Assembly: GCA_052161645.1 (NCBI GenBank)
Contig: CP197414.1
From: Laterigemmans sp052161645
Lineage (GTDB): Bacteria > Planctomycetota > Planctomycetia > Pirellulales > Pirellulaceae
DNA length: 64,000 nt
Reading direction: 5' to 3' (one strand)
A model generated the notes under the pieces. That model saw only the letters and a list, made by a program, of their open reading frames with translations. It was not told where the DNA came from and did not search any database. Shown here one piece after another: positions 27,080-32,794 of this stretch. Both the position numbers and the translations under genes were made by a program. Each line of letters opens with the position of its first letter. Within the stretch, counting starts at the first letter, position 1.

Positions 27080-27120
27080 TTTCGCGATTTGTGGTTCTTT
27101 TCCGGTAGGTCATAGGTAAC
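27080..27120 (+). promoter_or_regulatory. Two-block phage element, copy 4 (diverged)
   Basis: TTCGCGATTTG followed, at the same 19-base register, by TTCCGGTAGGTCATAGG. It lies between the amidoligase terminator and the L2 leader, pointing toward the 91-aa gene at 27297. The second block has two or three changes against the other copies. Confidence 0.5.
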
Positions 27121-27139
27121 GGCCGTCCGTCTTTTGGAT

Positions 27140-27260
27140 CGCGACACGGGGCGTTTGCGGGCCACGTCGGGCATCTCGAAAAACATGGAAAAAACCTGCG
27201 AATTCTGACTTGGAGCGGCTTGAGCTTCATTGAAGCGCATGGCTCATGTGTGTCATCACA
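27140..27260 (+). promoter_or_regulatory. Shared leader of small phage genes, copy L2
   Basis: Best-preserved copy: a GACACGGGGCGTTT block, GAAAAACATGGAAAAA, then GCTTGAG 40 bases after the start of the A-rich block, then ATGGCTCATGTGTGTC 21 bases after GCTTGA. The ATGGCT opens a short frame (Met-Ala-His-Val-Cys-His). The gene start is 58 bases further down. Confidence 0.65.
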
Positions 27261-27296
27261 AAACGGTTTTTCATTCACCCAAACGGAGAGACAAAC

Positions 27297-27572
27297 ATGA
27301 CCCTCGGACAATTGATTTCGCTTTTGGAAGAGTACCGCGACGAACACGGCGAAGACTGCGAGGTGCGGTTGATGACGCAGCAGAGCTGGCCCTTTGAAAA
27401 CCGCATTGCCGGAGTGACCAGCGGCGCGGAAATGAACGAAGCGGAGGAAGACGACCCGCACGAATTCGCCGACGACCAAGACGTCGCCCAGGACGCGATG
27501 GTCTACATCGTCGAAGGCGGACAGATCTGCTACGGCAGCAAACGGGCCTGGGAAACCTGCCGCGATTGCTAA
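27297..27572 (+). CDS. Small acidic phage protein, unknown
   Basis: 91 residues from the ATG at 27297, preceded by CGGAGAGACA. It opens with 'LGQLISLLEEYRDEHGEDCEVRLM', a helix followed by a strand, and then has a very acidic middle (EAEEDDPHEFADDQD). A strand-turn-strand ending holds 'VYIVEGGQICYGSKRAWE'. Small proteins of this shape are frequent in planctomycete phage-like islands, but I do not know a function. It is its own unit: shared leader before, terminator after. Confidence 0.65.
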   Translation: MTLGQLISLLEEYRDEHGEDCEVRLMTQQSWPFENRIAGVTSGAEMNEAEEDDPHEFADDQDVAQDAMVYIVEGGQICYGSKRAWETCRDC

Positions 27573-27586
27573 CGGCAAACCATTCG

Positions 27587-27619
27587 GCCGGCGTCGCGAC
27601 GAGCGCCGCCGGCCTTTTC
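27587..27619 (+). terminator. Terminator after 91-aa gene
   Basis: Stem GGCCGGCG (27587-27594) with CGCCGGCC (27608-27615), followed by TTTT, beginning 15 bases after the stop codon. Confidence 0.75.
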
Positions 27620-27647
27620 TGCTTTCAAACTCAATGGAATCCAAAAC

Positions 27648-27863
27648 ATGACCAATCGAGATTCGATCGAACGCGACTACACCGCGGCGCATATTCGGGC
27701 TTTGACGCTTCTTGAAAACTTGCACCAACGGATCGAGGACATGCCGGCCCCCAGCGACGACGGCCCGGCGATCGGATGGGATGACGTCGGTACGCTTCGG
27801 CACCTTTGCGACCGCTTGGAAGAATTGATGGAACCGAACGAACCGGACGACGACGGTTCGTAA
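27648..27863 (+). CDS. Small phage protein, paralogue family member 1
   Basis: 71 residues, helical and acidic, with 'AHIRALTLLENLHQRIEDMPAP' followed by 'LRHLCDRLEELMEP'. It is clearly related to the 72-aa protein at 30254 and probably to the 77-aa protein at 31989. All three share a helix with an A-H-x-R-A start and a C-terminal heptad-like helix ending in E-L/E-E. Two antiparallel helices are expected. Function unknown. A strong terminator follows 26 bases after the stop. Confidence 0.6.
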   Translation: MTNRDSIERDYTAAHIRALTLLENLHQRIEDMPAPSDDGPAIGWDDVGTLRHLCDRLEELMEPNEPDDDGS

Positions 27864-27889
27864 CCGGCGAAGGCTCAAGACGCCGCCAC

Positions 27890-27923
27890 ACGCCGCGTCG
27901 TTGGCCCAACGACGCGGCGTTTC
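27890..27923 (+). terminator. Strong terminator after 71-aa gene
   Basis: Perfect 13-bp stem (27890-27902 with 27908-27920), five-base loop, then TTTCGTTGTTT. Confidence 0.85.
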
Positions 27924-27956
27924 GTTGTTTCGGCATGATTCGCCGACCCTTTCGAC

Positions 27957-28063
27957 GGTTGCGACACGGGGCATTTGTGGGCCACTTCGGGCGTTCTGAA
28001 AAACCTGAAAAACATTGCAAATTGCTGCCGGAATTGGCTTGAGCTTGTTTGGAACGCATGGCT
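27957..28063 (+). promoter_or_regulatory. Shared leader copy L3, interrupted by the insertion sequence
   Basis: GACACGGGGCATTT block, GAAAAACCTGAAAAAC, GCTTGA at 28037 and ATGGCT at 28058, in the same register as L2. The sequence then breaks at the CT of ATGGCT and resumes as CTCATGTGTGTCATC at 29875, on the far side of an IS110-family element. The downstream gene at 29929 has therefore lost its upstream leader. Confidence 0.7.
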
Positions 28064-28105
28064 GCTATGAGGCCTCCCGGTTGTCAAGGGTAAAGTTTGA
28101 AAATT

Positions 28106-28168
28106 CGGGGCAGTCGCCATCTCATGTTCAGAGTCCAATGCTCTCAGCCATGTTCGCGGTCTGCCCCG
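28106..28168. ncRNA. Candidate guide (bridge/seek) RNA target-binding stem-loop of the insertion sequence
   Basis: An 8-bp outer stem (CGGGGCAG at 28106-28113 with CTGCCCCG at 28161-28168) closes two 16-base internal-loop strands and an inner hairpin (AGAG at 28130-28133 with CTCT at 28141-28144). One loop strand contains CTCATGT (28121-28127), identical to the right half of the insertion site. The other contains AGCCATG (28146-28152), the reverse complement of the left half (CATGGCT, 28057-28063). IS110-family enzymes are known to use such two-sided guides, each pairing with one strand of the target. The transcribed strand is not settled; the transposase strand is expected. Confidence 0.6.
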
Positions 28169-28308
28169 ATGAATCGTTGTTTGCTCGCGTGCTTTGTTGG
28201 GTTTTGTTAAGCTAGTTGTGCTCGGTGAAACGGAGCGAAGCTCTGCGGGGACGCAACTTCGCAAGGGATAGCCGAGCCGATGGTGCGCCAATGGTGCTTC
28301 CAAGTGAG

Positions 28309-28344
28309 AGCCCTCGATCGGCTTGTTCGGTCGAGGGCTTTCTG
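28309..28344 (+). terminator. Terminator-like hairpin inside the insertion sequence
   Basis: AGCCCTCGA (28309-28317) pairs with TCGAGGGCT (28331-28339), followed by TTTCTGTT. It lies downstream (plus strand) of a GC-rich, self-complementary stretch at about 28215-28280. It could end a small RNA on the plus strand or shield the element from outside transcription. Confidence 0.45.
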
Positions 28345-28527
28345 TTGTGTTGATGCGTTTACGTACTTTCAGCGTGCTCCCCAAGCCCTTTGGACACCGG
28401 AGTTCATGCCTTAAAAAATCCACCACACTGGATTCACGTGCCACTCGGCTCGCTGCCCAAAAAGATCCCGCTGCTATCCGTGCTCGAAGCACCTGTTTGA
28501 ATACGTGAGGAACATCCCAATCGTGTT

Positions 28528-28602
28528 GAGGTGCCGCCAGCTTATGATCGAGCATTCGACAGCTTGCTGTCGTGCTCCGCCATGCGATTGCGCGGTCACC
28601 TC
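28528..28602. ncRNA. Second stem-loop in insertion sequence non-coding end, possible donor-binding loop
   Basis: Outer stem GAGGTG (28528-28533) with CACCTC (28597-28602), internal loop strands and an inner hairpin closed by GAGCA/TGCTC (28550-28577). One loop strand holds CATGCGATT, close to the right end of the element (CATGCAATC). The other holds AGCTTATGA, loosely like the left end (GCTATGAGG). The match is weaker than for the first loop, and strand polarity does not fit the simple model. Confidence 0.3.
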
Positions 28603-28686
28603 GCCCTCGGTTCGATCCTGCCTTCTTTTCAGGTTCGCGTGATTCGTGCGAACGCTTGAATCGGTGATGATGTGTCAAACAGATGC

Positions 28687-29799
28687 TTACGCCGCCGTGG
28701 TTTCAGGAACCTCCGCTTCGAGTGGACGATAGATTTCGAGCCTGGTGGACAGTCGCCACATGATGATCGCCAGTTTCCGGGCCGCGCCGCCGATCGCCTT
28801 CTTTGCGTCACCGGTGTTCTTCAATAGTCGCGCGTAGCATTGCCGGCCGCGATCGTCGACCGCCACCCAACGCCAAGCAGCTTCGACGAGGATAGTACGC
28901 ACTCGCTCGTTACCATCTTTCATCATTGAGCCCTCACGCCTGCGGTCGCCACTTTGGTAGACGCAGGGCGCAAGCCCGAGCGAACGAGACACTTCCCCAG
29001 CGTCGTCGAACCGCTCGGAATCAATCAATTCTGTGACAAACGTGATCGCGGTCAATACACCGACACCAGGAACGCTACGAAGACATTCGATCTTTTTACG
29101 ATGCCGCTTCTCGTGTATCAACTTCTTTATCTCAGCGTTGAGCTTTACGATCTGACCGCGCGCATGTTTCTCATCTTCGATCAAGATGTCGAAACAATAG
29201 CGAAGCGTTGATGGCATGTCCAACGCTTTGAGGTTTTCAAAGCCCTGTTCACTCCAGCTAGACAATCCAGGTGGTTGTTCGATGTTATAGTTGAGCAAGA
29301 AGCTTTTGATCTGTTGTCGTGCGAGTCTTTGTTTGCGAGCCATGTGTTCGCGTAACCGGACGAGTTGACGGTCTTGCTCCTGTTGTTCGCTCGGGACATA
29401 GACACTTTTAAGTAAATCTTTGCAAGCATGTTCGGCAAGTTTGCCGCAATCAAGTCGGTCGCTCTTGGTTGAGTTGTTGCTGGTTCGGAGCACCTGCGAG
29501 GTCACGATGACGTCGGCTTTGTAACCGGCTTCGCGAAGCGCCCGAACGAGTCCGAATCCCGTCGGGCCGGCTTCGTAAACGACGCGCTGAACGTGGTCTT
29601 TGATGCGATCCAAATGTGTGACTAAGTCACACGGTTTCGCTGGTTGCGACCAGTGCTTGATCAGTCCGCGAGACTCGCTCCAGACCGTGACGGCGTAGGT
29701 TTTCCGGTGGACGTCGACCCCAACGAAAACCTTTTCGCCGGAATCCAGTTTGATGCGCTTGCGAGGAGTGGGTTTTGATGGCTCATTGTGTCTCGGCAT
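28687..29799 (-). CDS. IS110-family transposase (DEDD recombinase)
   Basis: 370 residues from the ATG at 29799. The N-terminal RuvC-like domain shows 'VFVGVDVHRKTYAV' (first Asp), 'VVYEAGPTGFG' (Glu) and 'KSDRLDCGKLAE' (Asp residues). The C-terminal Tnp domain has 'LRSVPGVGVLTAITFVTEL' and the Ser-bearing 'RRREGSMMKDGNERVR'. The catalytic residues appear complete, so the element is probably active. Longer upstream frames run out of the element and are not used. The transposase recombines DNA guided by an element-encoded RNA; a candidate RNA lies downstream at 28106-28168. Confidence 0.92.
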   Translation of the reverse strand: MPRHNEPSKPTPRKRIKLDSGEKVFVGVDVHRKTYAVTVWSESRGLIKHWSQPAKPCDLVTHLDRIKDHVQRVVYEAGPTGFGLVRALREAGYKADVIVTSQVLRTSNNSTKSDRLDCGKLAEHACKDLLKSVYVPSEQQEQDRQLVRLREHMARKQRLARQQIKSFLLNYNIEQPPGLSSWSEQGFENLKALDMPSTLRYCFDILIEDEKHARGQIVKLNAEIKKLIHEKRHRKKIECLRSVPGVGVLTAITFVTELIDSERFDDAGEVSRSLGLAPCVYQSGDRRREGSMMKDGNERVRTILVEAAWRWVAVDDRGRQCYARLLKNTGDAKKAIGGAARKLAIIMWRLSTRLEIYRPLEAEVPETTAA

Positions 29800-29928
29800 T
29801 GCAGTAGTCCTCGTTGGAGTGACGGGTCGTGGAACTACTGAAAAGTAGCTCACGGCCCGAGGCCTACATGCAATCTCATGTGTGTCATCGCAAGACGGTT
29901 TTTCATTCACCCAAACGGAGACACACTC

Positions 29929-30156
29929 ATGCAAACGAACTTCGAATACCACTCGCGGATGCCACAACCCCTAACGTTGGAAGCGACCGTTCAGGCAACG
30001 CTCTTTACCCTCCGGCAACTCACCTCGGAAGTCAGCGAACTGACCGACATCGAAGCCGGCGACACCGAAACCGAAGGCTTGCACCGGATCGCTGTCGAAG
30101 ACTTGTATCGCGCGATCTGGAAGGCCGCGAACGAGTTCGAGGGGAAGCTTCGCTAG
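29929..30156 (+). CDS. Small phage protein, unknown, promoter separated by insertion sequence
   Basis: 75 residues from the ATG at 29929 (preceded by CGGAGACACA). Mostly helical: 'TLEATVQATLFTLRQLTSEVSELTDIEAGD' then 'LYRAIWKAANEFEGKL'. The 50 bases before it closely match those before the 91-aa gene at 27297, but the rest of that leader is now 1.8 kb away beyond the insertion sequence. Expression may be lost or driven from the element. Family unknown. Confidence 0.55.
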   Translation: MQTNFEYHSRMPQPLTLEATVQATLFTLRQLTSEVSELTDIEAGDTETEGLHRIAVEDLYRAIWKAANEFEGKLR

Positions 30157-30169
30157 TGCTGCATCAAAC

Positions 30170-30197
30170 GCCGCGCGCCGGTTCAACGGCGCGCGGC
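30170..30197 (+). terminator. GC-rich hairpin after 75-aa gene, no T tract
   Basis: GCCGCGCGCCG (30170-30180) pairs perfectly with CGGCGCGCGGC (30187-30197). No U run follows, so termination would be weak, or the hairpin may protect the mRNA end. Confidence 0.45.
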
Positions 30198-30253
30198 ATA
30201 CGAGACGAACGACCGAGATCAAATGCACAACATATTCCAACGGAGACACAACC

Positions 30254-30472
30254 ATGCCCAACGCAACCGCACGCCCCACCAGCGCCCAACTCCTTTTCGC
30301 CCACACGCGGGCGCTAAAACGGATCGCCGAACTTCATGCCGCCGTGCAAGACATGCCGCTTTTGGAAGCGGCCGAAGACCAAACCTTCGACCGATTCTTA
30401 GGCGAACTCGCGCACCTAAACGACGCAGTCGAAGAACTCGCCGAAAAGTTTTTGGAAAACACGCGGGTGTGA
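30254..30472 (+). CDS. Small phage protein, paralogue family member 2
   Basis: 72 residues from the ATG at 30254, preceded by ACGGAGACACAACC. 'AHTRALKRIAELHAAVQDMPLL' and 'LAHLNDAVEELAEKFLE' align with the 71-aa protein at 27648, so the genes arose by duplication. Two helices are predicted. There is no full leader before it. It follows the 75-aa gene by 97 bases and may be co-transcribed. Function unknown. Confidence 0.6.
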   Translation: MPNATARPTSAQLLFAHTRALKRIAELHAAVQDMPLLEAAEDQTFDRFLGELAHLNDAVEELAEKFLENTRV

Positions 30473-30486
30473 ATTCGCGTGTGTGT

Positions 30487-30585
30487 CGGTACTTTTCGCA
30501 GCTTTTGAAAAACATGGAAAAAGACTGCGAAAAGATGCTGCACTTCGCGTGAGCTTCTTTCCAAACCATGGCTCATTTGTGTGTA
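30487..30585 (+). promoter_or_regulatory. Shared leader of small phage genes, copy L4
   Basis: GAAAAACATGGAAAAAG block, then GCGTGA at 30547 (40 bases on) and ATGGCT at 30568 (21 bases on). The ATGGCT opens a frame (Met-Ala-His-Leu-Cys) in phase with the 83-aa gene at 30634. Confidence 0.6.
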
Positions 30586-30633
30586 ACGCCGAACGAACGG
30601 CGACGAACAAAACCCTTTACCGGAGACCAAACC

Positions 30634-30885
30634 ATGGCCCTGAACGAAACGCAAAAGACCAAAGCCGCCGCCCTGGCAACCGAGATGAAAAAGCTCGACG
30701 CAGAAACTTACCAAGAGATTCGCCAGTCGTACAACAAGATCGCCGACGAACTTCGCCCGTTGGTCGACGCCCTCGAGAAGGCCGACGCCGACCTCGGCCC
30801 GAACGGTCCGCTCTTGGAAGAGCACTACATCTTTTGCGAAATGCTCGAACGGCTTAACAAGAGCCTGCTGGGCGCGGTTTTGTAA
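30634..30885 (+). CDS. Small helical phage protein, unknown
   Basis: 83 residues from the ATG at 30634, preceded by CCGGAGACC. It is almost wholly helical and charged, with 'KTKAAALATEMKKLDAETYQEIRQ' and a second helix through 'IADELRPLVDALEKADADLG', consistent with a coiled-coil hairpin. The in-frame ATG of leader L4, 22 codons upstream, could give a longer form. No family recognised. Confidence 0.6.
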   Translation: MALNETQKTKAAALATEMKKLDAETYQEIRQSYNKIADELRPLVDALEKADADLGPNGPLLEEHYIFCEMLERLNKSLLGAVL

Positions 30886-30978
30886 GCCGAAACGCGGAGC
30901 GGAACCGCGTCGTCGATCGGTGGTTCGATCGGCCTGACGATGGCAGCCAACCTCGGACACTTGTTGGGAGTCAAGAAG

Positions 30979-31467
30979 ATGCAAAAGGCAGATGTAAAGA
31001 TTGGTGGCGAATACTACGCAAAGGTCACAAACCGAAAGGTGGTCGTACGGATCGACGCGGAGCACTCTTCCGGCGGTTGGGACGCGACGAACCTCGCGAC
31101 CAACAAAAAGGTGCGGATCAAATCCGCAGGTCGACTGCAGGGGCCGGCGCGACAAACCACGCCGGTCGCTGAACCTAGTGTTACGAAACGCACCGCAAAG
31201 CCGGCGACCGAAAACGCGAGCGGCGCGGCCGCGGGCGAGAAAAAACTGTCGTGCGTCAAGGCGGCCTTGCAGGTCTTGGAATCTTCCGGCGAACCGATGA
31301 ACGCGCAGGAAATGATTACCGCGATGATCGAACAAAACCTCTGGGAAAGTCCTGGCGGTAAGACCCCGCACGCGACCTTGTATTCGGCGATCCTTCGCGA
31401 TTTGAAGCGCGGCGACGAAAGCCGGTTCGTGAAGACGGAACGCGGCCGGTTCACGATTCGCAGCTAA
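30979..31467 (+). CDS. HARE-HTH domain protein
   Basis: 162 residues from the ATG at 30979, chosen over one 39 bases upstream because GGAG stands 12 bases before it. Residues 1-45 form a small beta domain ('DVKIGGEYYAKVTNRKVVVRI'). After an Ala/Thr/Lys linker, residues about 90-160 are a HARE-type winged helix: 'CVKAALQVLESSGEPMNAQEMI', 'GKTPHATLYSAILRDLKRG', 'FVKTERGRFTI'. HARE-HTH modules occur in restriction-modification and chromatin proteins and are thought to sense modified DNA. Here it may be a phage regulator. The 78-aa gene follows after 18 bases, probably in the same operon. Confidence 0.8.
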   Translation: MQKADVKIGGEYYAKVTNRKVVVRIDAEHSSGGWDATNLATNKKVRIKSAGRLQGPARQTTPVAEPSVTKRTAKPATENASGAAAGEKKLSCVKAALQVLESSGEPMNAQEMITAMIEQNLWESPGGKTPHATLYSAILRDLKRGDESRFVKTERGRFTIRS

Positions 31468-31485
31468 ACAATAAGGACGCTTGCG

Positions 31486-31722
31486 ATGCAAAAGCACTTT
31501 TATGACCTGCGAGGGGTTACCGATTTGAGCGAAGGTGAACGCGCAACCCCTGAACCCGGTGTGACTTACGACCTGCGAACCATCGAGAACCGGACGGTGG
31601 CTGCGGGAACGGTCGAGTATGTCTATCGAGAAGGGGATACGTTGTTCGCGCGAACTTCTGATGGTGCGTCCTTTCCAGTCACCGGAGCAGGTTCTTACGT
31701 TTTGGTTCCCCGCGGTTTGTAA
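31486..31722 (+). CDS. Small beta-rich protein downstream of HARE-HTH gene
   Basis: 78 residues, 18 bases after the HARE-HTH gene, with AAGGACG before the ATG. Beta-rich with 'YDLRTIENRTVAAGTVEYVYREGDTLFARTSDG'-like strands, suggesting a small barrel. The repeated 'YDLR' at both ends of the first half is notable. No membrane segment. Unknown function; probably co-transcribed with the HARE-HTH gene. Confidence 0.55.
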   Translation: MQKHFYDLRGVTDLSEGERATPEPGVTYDLRTIENRTVAAGTVEYVYREGDTLFARTSDGASFPVTGAGSYVLVPRGL

Positions 31723-31825
31723 CAGCAAGCCCGTCTCTACTTTGGTGACGCTTCGCCGCACACGCCCGACGTTGGCCACGTTCGGGCGTTTTCTCATAGC
31801 TGGCCCAGACACGCGGTGTTCTGCA

Positions 31826-31945
31826 AACGTACGACACGCGGCGTTTGCCGCGGTCATGTTCCGATGCCCAAAAACATCCACATTCTTTGCGAATATCTGC
31901 CAGTGTTCGCTTGAAATTGGCGGCCGTTGATGGCTCATGGGTGTC
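31826..31945 (+). promoter_or_regulatory. Shared leader of small phage genes, copy L5
   Basis: GACACGCGGCGTTT block, CAAAAACATCC, GCTTGA at 31909 (40 bases on) and ATGGCT at 31930 (21 bases on), which begins a frame Met-Ala-His-Gly-Cys-His. A partial extra copy of the first block lies at about 31812. The next gene starts at 31989. Confidence 0.6.
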
Positions 31946-31988
31946 ACCGACACGGTTCTCAAATTTCCCTCCCAAACGCAACAACAAC

Positions 31989-32222
31989 ATGCCCAACACG
32001 CAGACGCTTCATGCAAGGCCGATCGAACCGGCACCGGCCTACGAGAACGGCCACCAGATCGCCCGCGACCTGTTGCAACACATCGAACTACAACTCGACC
32101 GCATGGTTCGGCCGGATAACAAATCGCTGCGCTGGGCGCACGTCCGGGCGATCAACCTCATCAACGCTCAACTCTCCGAGGTCGCTGCCTTGCTGGACGA
32201 AACCAACGGAGTTCGCAACTGA
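31989..32222 (+). CDS. Small phage protein, probable paralogue family member 3
   Basis: 77 residues from the ATG at 31989. 'ARDLLQHIELQLDRMVRP' and 'WAHVRAINLINAQLSEVAALLDE' give the same two-helix outline as the proteins at 27648 and 30254, although identity is low. Its stop overlaps the start of the DUF4314 gene (TGATG), so the two are translationally coupled. Function unknown. Confidence 0.55.
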   Translation: MPNTQTLHARPIEPAPAYENGHQIARDLLQHIELQLDRMVRPDNKSLRWAHVRAINLINAQLSEVAALLDETNGVRN

Positions 32223-32461
32223 TGAACCAACAAACAAATCTCAAGGCGGGCGACCGCGTCCGCCTGGTTTCGATGGCCGATGACCCCGACCCGATTCCCG
32301 CCGGCGCGACTGGAACAGTCGCAGGCGTCTATCCACACAGCGATTGGACGCAAGTGGATGTTGACTGGGACAGCGGCCGGTCTCTGATGCTTTCCATTCC
32401 ACCGGATGTCGCCGATGTGCTCGATGCGACCGATCCCGACTTTCAACCCAAAGGAAACTGA
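32222..32461 (+). CDS. DUF4314 domain protein
   Basis: 79 residues: 'LKAGDRVRLVSMADDPDPIPAG' and 'TGTVAGV', 'VDVDWDSGRSLML' match the DUF4314 pattern. This is a small SH3-like barrel found in phages, plasmids and conjugative elements. It is coupled to the preceding gene and followed four bases later by the 106-aa gene. No biochemical role is established for the family as far as I know. Confidence 0.8.
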   Translation: MNQQTNLKAGDRVRLVSMADDPDPIPAGATGTVAGVYPHSDWTQVDVDWDSGRSLMLSIPPDVADVLDATDPDFQPKGN

Positions 32462-32464
32462 ACC

Positions 32465-32785
32465 ATGTCCACAAGAGCCATAATCGCACTGCGGTTACCA
32501 GACGATTCGATCCTCGCGACCTATCTGCACTTCGACGGCTACCCCGATCACGTTCTGCCGATCTTGCGAAGCGGCTACGTCGACCCCGAAGAAGCCCTCG
32601 AGCTGATCCAGGGCGGCGAGATCCGTTCGCTGCCGCCGCGGCCGGAAATCCCCGAGTACTTCGCGACCAGCCGTCGGACGGAAGAACTGGCTGGCGTATC
32701 GGACTTGCCGCGTCTGGCTCGGTACTTGAACGCCGAGCATCTGTACCTGATGACAGATGACGGTTGGGCGCACGAAAAAATCTAG
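32465..32785 (+). CDS. Phage protein with 'YLHFDGYPDHVLPIL' motif
   Basis: 106 residues. The start 'STRAIIALRLPDDSILATYLHFDGYPDHVLPIL' is typical of a widespread small phage/plasmid protein family. Members usually begin with a strand, then a Tyr-x-H-x-D-G-Y motif, and end with a short strand-rich tail. Family function is unknown to me. It is the last gene of the rightward block and converges on the methyltransferase gene with nine bases between stops. Confidence 0.65.
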   Translation: MSTRAIIALRLPDDSILATYLHFDGYPDHVLPILRSGYVDPEEALELIQGGEIRSLPPRPEIPEYFATSRRTEELAGVSDLPRLARYLNAEHLYLMTDDGWAHEKI

Positions 32786-32794
32786 TGACATCGA

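Larger units (their letters stand above)
28064..29876 (-). mobile_element. IS110-family insertion sequence (IS1111-like), intact, about 1.8 kb
   Basis: Borders are fixed by comparison with intact leader L2 (27239-27256): the host reads ATGG-CT-CATGTGTGTC. Here the element lies between ATGGCT (ending 28063) and CTCATGTGTGTC (from 29875). A CT dinucleotide core is thus present at both ends, as expected for IS110-type recombination without a longer target duplication. Subterminal inverted repeats are visible: ATGAGGCCTCCCGG near 28067 and, on the other strand, ATGTAGGCCTCGGG near 29868. These, together with about 620 bp of non-coding DNA downstream of the transposase and only 75 bp upstream, point to the IS1111 subgroup. 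Confidence 0.85.

Noticed and set aside
26103..27974. Minus-strand open frame of 623 codons
   Set aside because: It runs antisense through the amidoligase, two small genes, terminators and leader L2. The composition is that of a GC-skew shadow frame, with no family features and no ribosome binding site.
28220..28290. Possible cyclic-di-GMP-I riboswitch (GGGACGCAA-like stretch)
   Set aside because: The P1-like stem and the GGGACGCAA string are present, but the third helix is missing and no downstream gene lies on that strand. It is better treated as part of the element's non-coding end.
30334..32034. Minus-strand open frame of 566 codons
   Set aside because: Antisense to the HARE-HTH and small phage genes, whose own frames have ribosome binding sites and recognisable domains. 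Low-complexity Arg/Val/Leu content.
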